Shown: positions 28,991-36,910 of the stretch, in pieces
Position numbering within the stretch: position 1 is the stretch's first letter
Layout of the letters: every line of letters begins with the position of its first letter
Assembly (NCBI RefSeq): GCF_900116225.1
Contig: NZ_FOZZ01000004.1
Span: 62,001 to 126,000 of the forward strand
Length of the DNA stretch: 64,000 nt
DNA from: Sphingobacterium wenxiniae
Lineage (GTDB): Bacteria; Bacteroidota; Bacteroidia; Sphingobacteriales; Sphingobacteriaceae
Direction: 5' to 3'
Notes under the pieces: model-generated
Databases searched by the model: none
The model's input: only the letters and a program-made list of their open reading frames with translations
Told to the model about the DNA's origin: nothing
Translations under genes and position numbers: made by a program

Positions 28991-30508
28991 TTATTTCATC
29001 AAATAGTCTTTCACCGCCTGTATCGCAGGATAAAGCGGTTTATCATCCACAAAGGCTGGAACAATTACACGCACTTCTTCGTAAACCTTTTTGGTTTTTG
29101 AAGATACAAAATTTTGGTAATTTAAAATATCGATGGCCTGTAGAACCGAAATCATCTGTATCGAGAGTACCTCGAATGCGTTAATAATAACCTTATTTGC
29201 TAATACCGCAGCATTCGTACCCATACTCACAATATCCTGGTTATCGTTATTGTTCGGAATACTGTGTATATACATCGAAGTAGAGAGCGCCTGGTTTTCG
29301 GCAGTCGTCGATGTCGCAGTGAATTGCGCCCCCTGCATACCGAAATTAAAGCCCAATTTGCCCATATTTACAAAAGGAGGTAGTATCTCGTTGATTTTGC
29401 GGTTCATTAGATAATTGAGCTGTCTTTCAGAGAGCATGGTCAATCTGGTGATAGCCAATTTCAACTTATCCATCTCCAGAGAGATATAATCGCCATGGAA
29501 ATTCCCACCATGGTAAACATTCTTATCTTCTACCGAGATAATCGGATTATCACTTACGGAGTTTAATTCGTCCTCCAGCACTTTACCCACCTGCTCAATG
29601 GTTTCCAGTACCGGACCTAAAATCTGAGGAACACAACGTAATGAGTAGTATTCCTGAACTTTATCTTTAAATATGTCTTCCTGATTATTTCCCGAGTAAA
29701 GGTCTTCTTCACGCTTTTTCACCAGATGGCTATCATCTAAGTGTTCGCGCATGCGCTTCGCAACTTCTTGCTGACCGGTATGGCATTTCACAGCATTGAG
29801 CGTAACAGAATAGTGGTCGTCATGTGCGCGTACAATTTCGTTCATGGCACAGGAAAGCCAAGTAGACCAACCCAACAGTTTCTGCGCATATACGTAGTTA
29901 ACCAGCCCTGCACCAGTCATAACCGATGTACCATTAATCAACGACAAACCTTCCCGTACGACAACGTCAATTGGTTGTAGCCATTCTGCTTCAAATACTT
30001 CAGCAGTATTTCTGCGCTCACCTTTATACAATACCTCGCCTTCACCGATAAGCACCAGCGCTAAATGAGCTAATTGTACAAGATCTCCGCTTGCTCCAAC
30101 ACCGCCATGCGCAAAAATCACAGGAACAATATCCCGGTTAATCAATTCCGCCAACAGCTGTACTACACTTTTATGGATACCACTCTTTCCCTTAGAAACA
30201 TTGGTTAAGCGTGTCAGCATAGCGGCCTTGACAATAGCTGGCGACAATAAATCACCTGTTCCAGAGGCATGGCTACGAATCAGATTATATTGAAGTTGTT
30301 GCGTATCCTGATCCTGAATACGGTATTGTGCCATCGGCCCAAAACCTGTATTCACACCATAAATAACTTTATTTGTTGCAAATTCTTTTAGAAAGTCATG
30401 GCTCTCTTCTATGATGGACCAGACTTCCTTGCTGACAGCCACATCCTGTTTATCAAATATTATCTCCTTAAACTGAGATAGCGTTAATCTATTATTGAGC
30501 GAAATCAT
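28991..30508 (-). CDS. Aromatic amino acid lyase (tyrosine/phenylalanine/histidine ammonia-lyase family)
   Basis: A 505-residue MIO enzyme. The Ala139-Ser140-Gly141 triad (GGVGASGDL) cyclises to the cofactor, and Tyr50 (VIYGVNTGFG) is the catalytic tyrosine. In this operon it probably makes 4-coumarate or cinnamate from Tyr or Phe, the starter of the aryl polyene. The substrate-selectivity pair is Ser79-His80 (IRSHASG), which is also seen in histidine lyases, so sequence alone does not settle the substrate. No other histidine-degradation gene is nearby. It is the first gene of the pigment operon. Confidence 0.88.
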   Translation of the reverse strand: MISLNNRLTLSQFKEIIFDKQDVAVSKEVWSIIEESHDFLKEFATNKVIYGVNTGFGPMAQYRIQDQDTQQLQYNLIRSHASGTGDLLSPAIVKAAMLTRLTNVSKGKSGIHKSVVQLLAELINRDIVPVIFAHGGVGASGDLVQLAHLALVLIGEGEVLYKGERRNTAEVFEAEWLQPIDVVVREGLSLINGTSVMTGAGLVNYVYAQKLLGWSTWLSCAMNEIVRAHDDHYSVTLNAVKCHTGQQEVAKRMREHLDDSHLVKKREEDLYSGNNQEDIFKDKVQEYYSLRCVPQILGPVLETIEQVGKVLEDELNSVSDNPIISVEDKNVYHGGNFHGDYISLEMDKLKLAITRLTMLSERQLNYLMNRKINEILPPFVNMGKLGFNFGMQGAQFTATSTTAENQALSTSMYIHSIPNNNDNQDIVSMGTNAAVLANKVIINAFEVLSIQMISVLQAIDILNYQNFVSSKTKKVYEEVRVIVPAFVDDKPLYPAIQAVKDYLMK

Positions 30509-30568
30509 GAAACGGGTTTATGTTCTTTCAAATTTTGGATTATACACGAAAAGACAAGATTTAACTCT

Positions 30569-30605
30569 TACCTTTGCCCTATACTTTTCAATACCTGCAA
30601 AAGTA
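30569..30605. promoter_or_regulatory. Divergent -7 elements between the lyase and halogenase genes
   Basis: TACCTTTG on the plus strand (30569-30576) precedes the halogenase by about 65 bp. TACTTTTG on the minus strand (30598-30605) precedes the lyase by about 90 bp. Both are exact TAnnTTTG matches, so the two promoters overlap and cross each other. No convincing -33 boxes were seen. Confidence 0.45.
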
Positions 30606-30640
30606 ATATATTTATACGTTAATTCATTATCTCATTGAAT

Positions 30641-31894
30641 ATGGAGGAAGTAGATATTCTAATCATTGGAGCAGGACCTTCTGGGTGTGTTGCTGCTGGT
30701 TATCTTCAACAAAAAGATGTGAAGATTAAAGTGATAGAAAAATCCAAATTCCCTCGCTTAGTAGTGGGGGAAAGCCTAATCCCCCGGGTGATGGACCATT
30801 TTGATGAAGCTGGGCTACTACCTGCATTACAGGCGCAGGGATTCCAACCTAAGCCTGGAGCTCGCTTTATTCGCGGAGAGGTCATTAGCATCTTTGACTT
30901 TAGCGACAAATTCGGTGAAGGATGGGACTGGACTTGGCAAATACCCCGCGCAGACTTTGATTACACCATGACTCAGGAGCTGCAACGCAAAGGCGTGGAT
31001 ATATCCTTTGAAACAGCGCTAATCGGGATACAGTTTAACGGAACAACGTCCTTATCCACCATTGCCGATAAAAACGGCCATCAATCCACGATTAAAGCCC
31101 AGTTTGTTATTGATTGCAGTGGATATGGTCGTGTATTACCACGTCTGCTCCATTTGGACAAGCCCTCTAAACTCAACCCACACTCGGCTATATTTTCCCA
31201 TGTCCGGGACATCAACCGTCCGGAAGGCATTGAAGGAACACAGATTTCCTTCGATGTATTAGATACAGAAGTTTGGTTATGGGTTATCCCTTTCTCTAAT
31301 GGCAAGACGAGTTTAGGAATTGTTGCAGACACGGATTTTATTGAGAAGCTTAAAGGCGATGGCGGCACAAAAGAAGCCTTACAAAAAGCTATTCAGCTAT
31401 CTGATTTCTATGTCAATCGGTTCGCTAACACGACCTTTGAGTTTGAACCAATCCATTTAAAAAATTATTCTGCTGCCGTAACCCAGATGTTTGGAGATGG
31501 CTATGCCGTGACAGGCAATAGCAACGAATTTTTGGATCCTGTATTCTCTTCTGGAGTATGCTTTGCCACTGAATCAGGTATATTATCCGCAAAATTAGCC
31601 TATCGCCAATTACAGGGAGAAAAAGTAGACTGGCAGGTGGAATACGCCGATTATATGCAACGTGGTATTGATGTATTTACAACGTATGTAGAAGAATGGT
31701 ATACAGGCAATTTGCAGACCCTCTTCTTTCACCGACCAGAAAATTTAGATGTAAAACGTAAAATCTGTGCTGTCTTAGCTGGCTATGTCTGGAATGAAGA
31801 AAACCCCTTCGTTAAAAAGCACGATCGCGTTATTAAAACAATGGCATATATGTTGGAAAATAACCAGTCTTTTTCCAGCGATGATATTCTCTAA
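30641..31894 (+). CDS. Flavin-dependent halogenase / FAD monooxygenase of the pigment cluster
   Basis: A 417-residue flavoprotein, starting at the ATG at 30641; a TTG two codons upstream is less likely. The FAD motif is GAGPSG near the N-terminus and the second FAD loop reads GDGYAVTGNSNEFLDPVFSSG. Flavin halogenases carry WxWxIP; this protein has WLWVIP (31274-31291) and a similar WTWQIP (30931-30948). VGESLIP is also typical. Some flexirubins are chlorinated on the aryl or resorcinol ring, so ring halogenation fits. A plain hydroxylase is the alternative. It is divergent from the pigment operon and followed by a strong terminator. Confidence 0.75.
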   Translation: MEEVDILIIGAGPSGCVAAGYLQQKDVKIKVIEKSKFPRLVVGESLIPRVMDHFDEAGLLPALQAQGFQPKPGARFIRGEVISIFDFSDKFGEGWDWTWQIPRADFDYTMTQELQRKGVDISFETALIGIQFNGTTSLSTIADKNGHQSTIKAQFVIDCSGYGRVLPRLLHLDKPSKLNPHSAIFSHVRDINRPEGIEGTQISFDVLDTEVWLWVIPFSNGKTSLGIVADTDFIEKLKGDGGTKEALQKAIQLSDFYVNRFANTTFEFEPIHLKNYSAAVTQMFGDGYAVTGNSNEFLDPVFSSGVCFATESGILSAKLAYRQLQGEKVDWQVEYADYMQRGIDVFTTYVEEWYTGNLQTLFFHRPENLDVKRKICAVLAGYVWNEENPFVKKHDRVIKTMAYMLENNQSFSSDDIL

Positions 31895-31930
31895 AACTTA
31901 GCTTTCCAGTTTTTAACGGAAAGCTAAGTT
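31895..31930 (+). terminator. Terminator of the halogenase gene
   Basis: A perfect 13-bp stem (31895-31907 with 31918-31930) with a 10-nt loop begins directly after the stop codon. A T-rich run follows a few bases later. Confidence 0.75.
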
Positions 31931-32077
31931 ATGCCCTTTTTCCCACTCAAACCCATTTTTGTATATACTTTGTAGATACAAACCATATACACATATACGT
32001 TTTGTCTGCGTTTAGCTATTGTGGCTCCCTGTTTTTATGCGGAACTTCATATCAGGTAATTTTAAAGCTATAACGTC

Positions 32078-32632
32078 ATGTCTGAACCCAATTCACTTTA
32101 CGTAAAAATCAAGATAAAAAAAGAGAATTTACAACAGTTCTTTCAACAGAAACCGTCCGCTCCAGTCATAGATGACAATTGGCGCACGTGGTGGACCAGC
32201 CGTGAGATGTATAGCAAACAAGAGCTGCAGCATCTCCCTGTCTACCGTACGCAAACCAATCGGCAGATTATAGACGAGTTCTTAGGCTATAGGGATATGG
32301 GAACCTTTGAAGGCTATGATGCGCATTCCGAATGTTGGACTTTTATATCGGTTTTCTTTAGTGAGAATTATGGAGAAATATTGCCAATGCTAGCTTTACT
32401 TAAAGACTTAGCAACGTATCAAGATGAAGGCGATGTAGGCATTGCGTTAATCTATGACCACCAATGGGGTGACGAAATGATTATGGCGTATATGGAGTTC
32501 ATAAATCAAAAGGGATTACTTAAAAGTTATACAAAGACCAAGGAGGTTGATGAGAATGTCTTGTATTTAGCAAATCAAGAAATCAGCCAAGCTGTTGAAA
32601 AGTTTAATAAGCAATTGGGAGAAAGAGAATAA
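32078..32632 (+). CDS. Uncharacterised soluble protein (first of three)
   Basis: A 184-residue acidic protein with no signal and no membrane segment. I see no known catalytic motif. The central part is Trp/Tyr-rich (DDNWRTWWTSREM, YDAHSECWTFISVFF) and a helical C-terminus follows. This composition is like immunity-type or DUF proteins found with contact toxins, but no toxin is in the window. It is first of three same-strand unknown genes, about 100 bp before the next. Confidence 0.6.
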   Translation: MSEPNSLYVKIKIKKENLQQFFQQKPSAPVIDDNWRTWWTSREMYSKQELQHLPVYRTQTNRQIIDEFLGYRDMGTFEGYDAHSECWTFISVFFSENYGEILPMLALLKDLATYQDEGDVGIALIYDHQWGDEMIMAYMEFINQKGLLKSYTKTKEVDENVLYLANQEISQAVEKFNKQLGERE

Positions 32633-32730
32633 ACACGTAAAACAACATTCATTAGACTAGAGCTATGAAAGGCTCTCGTGCAAAACAACAAATAATATAC
32701 AGAACTTTAACTATATAAAAGCATAACATT

Positions 32731-33417
32731 ATGTTCCTATCCATTCAGAAAATAGAGCAGACAGTACATCATATCGATTCGCTACAAAACCCTCAGAACC
32801 CTCACAATGCTATGGTATTGGGCATCTATCGCAACAAAGTAAACTCTATTGTCTATTCCGTATATACCAAGAAGACCTATGGCGAATATTGGGATACAGT
32901 CGATAATAAGAAAATCCCCAAAAGGTTATGGACTCCCGAAATGAAGGCTTATTATGAGCAAAAAGCCAAAGAGGCTCCCAAACCTCCATACATTTATAAG
33001 ATTACTGTTGTAGGCTGGCTATTTGTGCTGAGTGCCATAGCGCTCTTTGGCTATCTGATTTACGATTCGGTCAAACCGCCACTTCCAAAATCAGAGACAT
33101 ACGTAGCCATGGAGCAGGTTCCATCGGAAGGAGATACCTATTTTGGCCGATATGAGATATACAAAGAAAAGGGAACCCCTATAGGCATGGAGGGCAATTT
33201 CGGTTGGTTTAAGGTTCTTAAAGTTGAAGGAGATGTCTACCACCTAGCAACATCGATAGAGATGAGCAAAAGCCACAAACCCAAAGAACAGCTCAACAAC
33301 ATAGATTTCAATACAGAAACTTTACCTCCGGTAAAATTAACAGAGCAGACCGGTTATAATATCCGCTTCAAATCCGACGACGGATTGACGGAAATATATA
33401 TCACAGATAAAAAATAA
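32731..33417 (+). CDS. Uncharacterised membrane-anchored protein (second of three)
   Basis: A 228-residue protein: about 88 residues in front, one membrane segment (ITVVGWLFVLSAIALFGYLIY, about 91-111), then a beta-rich domain of about 115 residues probably on the outside. I do not recognise the family. The last domain (GNFGWFKVLKVEGDVYHLA) alternates short strands and turns. It is followed after 26 bp by another unknown anchored protein, so the two probably work together. Confidence 0.6.
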   Translation: MFLSIQKIEQTVHHIDSLQNPQNPHNAMVLGIYRNKVNSIVYSVYTKKTYGEYWDTVDNKKIPKRLWTPEMKAYYEQKAKEAPKPPYIYKITVVGWLFVLSAIALFGYLIYDSVKPPLPKSETYVAMEQVPSEGDTYFGRYEIYKEKGTPIGMEGNFGWFKVLKVEGDVYHLATSIEMSKSHKPKEQLNNIDFNTETLPPVKLTEQTGYNIRFKSDDGLTEIYITDKK

Positions 33418-33443
33418 AGTATGCAAGGTAATAACACTGAATC

Positions 33444-33998
33444 ATGACAGTAAAAAAGATTATGGGAATCATCGCATTGGTCATATTTGGCGGCATTGGG
33501 CTGTTTATTTTCTTTCTCTACGCTACCATCAAAACAAAATCGACCAGTCTGGACAAGTACAAACCTTTCAGCGAGTGGCTCGGCAAAACGGTAACCCTCA
33601 AAAGGGAAACCGTGCTATTCAAAGAGAAAATGAGAATGAATACCAACGGCAAGTATCCTTATACCTTAATTGACAGCCTTCATGAAGGTTGGGAGTATAT
33701 CCTAGCGCTAGAAGAAAATGGAGATGTCACCAAGATAACTACATTCCCAATAGGAACCGAACTGTCGTTAGAGAAGGCTATTCAGTATACTAACGGCGTA
33801 TCTGGTTCATCCTATCCTACTATATTCGGAACGATAAAGAGCAACGGGAAGGAATATAAGGTAGGCTATCAATGGGGTAAGCTGGACTTATCTAAAAACT
33901 ATTATCAAATTGAAAAAAGTTGGAAGTTTGATCAAGCTCCATGGCAAACCAAGCAAGATACAGCTGATTATGCTCTTCCGAAAGCAGATTTTTGGTAA
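33444..33998 (+). CDS. Uncharacterised membrane-anchored protein (third of three)
   Basis: A 184-residue protein with an N-terminal membrane anchor (IMGIIALVIFGGIGLFIFFL, about 6-25) and a beta-rich outer domain with several Tyr/Trp residues. No recognised domain. It shares the anchor-plus-beta layout of the gene before it but not a clear sequence match. A terminator follows about 110 bp downstream. Confidence 0.6.
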   Translation: MTVKKIMGIIALVIFGGIGLFIFFLYATIKTKSTSLDKYKPFSEWLGKTVTLKRETVLFKEKMRMNTNGKYPYTLIDSLHEGWEYILALEENGDVTKITTFPIGTELSLEKAIQYTNGVSGSSYPTIFGTIKSNGKEYKVGYQWGKLDLSKNYYQIEKSWKFDQAPWQTKQDTADYALPKADFW

Positions 33999-34110
33999 AA
34001 CTTTAGTATAAGAAAACAATCAGCAGGAGCAATTAAGCCCTTCATAATTTTCACAGAAAAACAAGGCGGCTTTACCTCCTTTTAGCATTAGTTCAGTTTA
34101 AACACACAAA

Positions 34111-34149
34111 CAAAATTGGGCCACAATTCTTAAGTGTGGCCCAATTTTG
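34111..34149. terminator. Bidirectional terminator before the aldo/keto reductase
   Basis: A perfect 15-bp stem (34111-34125 with 34135-34149) with a 9-nt loop ends directly at the aldo/keto reductase stop codon. It serves that convergent gene and can end the unknown three-gene run. Confidence 0.85.
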
Positions 34150-35094
34150 TTATTTACTGGCGACATCTAATAAAGCCACATCCTCCTTATCCAGTTGTAG
34201 TGTTGGGGCAGCAAAAAGTGTTTGCAACTGATTTTCGCTTGTTGCACTTACAATAGGCGCTGTAATCAATGGGTTGTCCAACAACCAAGCCAAAGCGACA
34301 GTAGCCTGTTTTGTACCATACTTTTCCGCTACGGTATCCAATGCTTCCAATATCGCTTTCCCCCTTTCGTCAAAGTATTTCTTAATTCCACCCCCTCTGA
34401 CCGTTTTATCGAAGTCTTCTTCCTTTCTATATTTACCAGTTAGAAATCCTGCTGCCAAAGACCAATACGGGAAGACACTAAGGTTATATTTATCCACTAA
34501 AGGAGCATAATCACGTTCAAAAGTAGTCCGTTCTACCAAATTATAGTGTGGCTGTAGGGCAATATATTTAGGTAAACCATTCTTTTCGGCCACATCAAAG
34601 CTTTCCCTTAACCTTTCTGGAGAAAGATTGGACGCTGCAATGTATCGTACCTTTCCCGATTTAATAAGTTCGTCATAAGCAGATAATGTTTCTTCTATTG
34701 GTGTTACCTTGTCGTCGAAGTGCGTATAATACAGATCAATACACTCCACTCCCAACCGACGTAATGATTCATCCGCTGATTGGAGGATATGCTTTTTACT
34801 GATATCAAAACCATGTTCTTTCGTTTCAGAACCAACTTTCGTAGCAATCACAATTTGTTCTCTCTTTCCACGGCTCTTTAACCATTTTCCTATAATTTCT
34901 TCCGATTGTCCTCCTGTCCCATTTACCCACCAAGAGTAGGTGTCGGCAGTGTCAATAAAGTTAAATCCCGCATCAACAAATTTATCCAGGATTTCAAAAG
35001 AACCTTGCTCATCCAATGTCCAACCAAAAACATTTCCTCCAAAACTAATCGGGGCTATTTCTAAATCGCTGTTGTTAATCTTTATTTTATCCAT
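34150..35094 (-). CDS. Aldo/keto reductase
   Basis: A 314-residue NADPH-dependent oxidoreductase of the (beta/alpha)8 fold. The tetrad is visible: Asp and Tyr in DTADTYSWW, Lys in IATKVG and His in YYTHFDD. The NADP-binding end is SATSENQL. The natural substrate is not evident. It is a single gene, divergent from nothing close; about 100 bp separate it from the MFS gene upstream. Confidence 0.9.
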   Translation of the reverse strand: MDKIKINNSDLEIAPISFGGNVFGWTLDEQGSFEILDKFVDAGFNFIDTADTYSWWVNGTGGQSEEIIGKWLKSRGKREQIVIATKVGSETKEHGFDISKKHILQSADESLRRLGVECIDLYYTHFDDKVTPIEETLSAYDELIKSGKVRYIAASNLSPERLRESFDVAEKNGLPKYIALQPHYNLVERTTFERDYAPLVDKYNLSVFPYWSLAAGFLTGKYRKEEDFDKTVRGGGIKKYFDERGKAILEALDTVAEKYGTKQATVALAWLLDNPLITAPIVSATSENQLQTLFAAPTLQLDKEDVALLDVASK

Positions 35095-35196
35095 CTTATT
35101 ATGTAGTTTATCATAGTTTAAAGTTAAGCTTATTTAAAAACATAAAGCTGTCAACTTAGTGGCTAAACGGAAAAATGACAGATAAAGTATACACAG

Positions 35197-36408
35197 CTAT
35201 CTCCCCTTAATATTTGGCAAAAATCCTGTCACAATACCGATGAGTGGAAGATAAGAACAGACATGAAATATATATTCAATGCTTGTCCTGTCTGCCAGCC
35301 AGCCGAGGAGAGCTGAGCCAATCCCACCCATACCGAAGGCAAACCCAAAGAACAAGCCAGCGATCATACCCACTTTGCCAGGCACCAAATCTGTCGCATA
35401 CACCAAAATAGCAGAAAATGCAGAAGAAATAATTATCCCGATAATAATAGCCAGTACCACTGTCATCGTTAGGCCCATATAAGGCAGAAGCAATGTAAAA
35501 GGTGCTGCTCCCAAAATTGATACCCAGATAATCAATTTACGCCCATACCGGTCTCCCAACGGCCCGCCTAAAATTGTACCAACCGCCACTGCCGCCAAGA
35601 AAGCGAAGAGGTAAAATTGCGATTGCGGTACTGTAACGCCAAACTTTTCTATCAAGTAGAATGTAAAATAACTGGTCATGGAAGCCATATAGAAATATTT
35701 GGAGAAAATCAGTACCAGAAGAATAACAATAGAACCAATAACTGTATTTTTAGAAAGAGCAGGTGCTTCTGAGCTGTCTTTTTGCACTTTTTTACGGGCG
35801 ATTCCTTTTTCTAAATTTACTTTATACCATCTTCCGACAACAGAAAGCACAATAATACCCAGCAATGCGATAAGGCAAAACCATTGAATGTGCCGTTGTC
35901 CATGTGGCACAATGATAAGCGCAGCCAAAAGTGGACCTATAGCACTACCGGCATTCCCTCCAACCTGGAAAATAGATTGAGCAAGACCTTTCTTACCTCC
36001 AGAGGCCATCTGGGCAACACGCGAGGCTTCAGGATGGAACACAGAGGAACCAATCCCTATCAAAGCCACCGAAAGCAGAATAAACATAAAACTATTCGCG
36101 AACGACAATGACAACAAACCGATCAATGTAAACCCCATCCCGATTGCCAACGACATCGGATTAGGTCTTCTGTCCGTATAGTTCCCCACAAAAGGCTGCA
36201 ATATTGAGGCTGATAGTTGAAAGACCAATGTGATAAGCCCCACCTGCGTAAAGGTCAATCTAAAATCTGTCTTCAGCATGGGGTAAATCGATGGTACTAC
36301 CGCCTGCAACAGATCATTAATCATGTGACCGAAACTGATGGCAAAAAGTATACTATAAACTGTCGATTGTACAATAGATGTCTGTGAAGAGCTAACTGCT
36401 GTTTTCAT
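35197..36408 (-). CDS. MFS transporter, fosmidomycin-resistance (Fsr)-like
   Basis: A 403-residue inner-membrane protein with 12 hydrophobic segments. The ATG at 36406-36408 is chosen over an upstream GTG. Its family marks are HMINDLLQAVVPSIYPML, the loop DRRPNPM after segment 2, SSVFHPEASR and a second-half loop GDRYGRK. The Fsr group exports fosmidomycin and other small drugs; the real substrate is unknown. It is divergent from blaI, about 140 bp apart. Confidence 0.85.
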   Translation of the reverse strand: MKTAVSSSQTSIVQSTVYSILFAISFGHMINDLLQAVVPSIYPMLKTDFRLTFTQVGLITLVFQLSASILQPFVGNYTDRRPNPMSLAIGMGFTLIGLLSLSFANSFMFILLSVALIGIGSSVFHPEASRVAQMASGGKKGLAQSIFQVGGNAGSAIGPLLAALIIVPHGQRHIQWFCLIALLGIIVLSVVGRWYKVNLEKGIARKKVQKDSSEAPALSKNTVIGSIVILLVLIFSKYFYMASMTSYFTFYLIEKFGVTVPQSQFYLFAFLAAVAVGTILGGPLGDRYGRKLIIWVSILGAAPFTLLLPYMGLTMTVVLAIIIGIIISSAFSAILVYATDLVPGKVGMIAGLFFGFAFGMGGIGSALLGWLADRTSIEYIFHVCSYLPLIGIVTGFLPNIKGR

Positions 36409-36489
36409 AAAAACCACACTTGATTACTAAACGCACGAAGGTAGCCCTTTTCTCTATGAAAAGAAAAAACAAAAAAAATGTTAAATTAT

Positions 36490-36537
36490 TTTGCATCTAC
36501 GAATTCATTCGTATATTTGATTACGAAAACATTCGTA
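36490..36537 (+). promoter_or_regulatory. blaI promoter bracketed by two identical-type operators
   Basis: The -33 TTTG (36490-36493) and -7 TATATTTG (36512-36519) are 18 bp apart. Two dyads of the form TACGAA-N4-TTCGTA stand at 36498-36513 and 36522-36537, 24 bp apart from start to start. The first fills the spacer and overlaps the -7 box; the second covers the likely start of transcription. BlaI/MecI proteins bind such paired dyads as dimers, so this is almost surely a self-repression site. Confidence 0.8.
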
Positions 36538-36545
36538 GATAAGAT

Positions 36546-36908
36546 ATGAAACCGACAGATAGCGAAATGGAAATACTGCAAGTCCTTTGGAAAAAGGAGC
36601 AATGCAGCGTGCGAGAGGTATATGAAGCATTGGATAAAAAGGATGTAGGTTACACAACCATCCTAAAACTTATGCAAATTATGCACGAGAAAGGCATGGT
36701 AGAACGGGACACATCATCCAAAACCCATTTATATACGAGTAAAATCAATCAAGAGCAGACGGAGCACACATTTTTAGACAAAATGATTGACACGGTGTAC
36801 AATGGCTCCACCTCACGATTAGTGATGCAGGCCTTAGGTAATAAAAGAACAAGCAAGGAAGAAATTGCATTAATCAAGGAATATCTCGACAGCATAGAAA
36901 AATCATAG
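36546..36908 (+). CDS. blaI: BlaI/MecI/CopY-family transcriptional repressor
   Basis: A 120-residue winged-helix repressor: SEMEILQVLWKKEQCSVREV, then VGYTTILKLMQIMHEKGMVERD, then a C-terminal dimer helix pair. BlaI repressors are cut when their M56 partner is activated; the gene for that partner starts 2 bp downstream. Its own promoter carries two matching operators. Classic beta-lactamase genes are absent from the neighbourhood, so the controlled genes are unknown. Confidence 0.93.
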   Translation: MKPTDSEMEILQVLWKKEQCSVREVYEALDKKDVGYTTILKLMQIMHEKGMVERDTSSKTHLYTSKINQEQTEHTFLDKMIDTVYNGSTSRLVMQALGNKRTSKEEIALIKEYLDSIEKS

Positions 36909-36910
36909 CC

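Noticed and set aside
34150..36408. Aldo/keto reductase and MFS pump as one functional unit
   Set aside because: Same strand, but about 100 bp apart with no shared theme; co-function cannot be supported.
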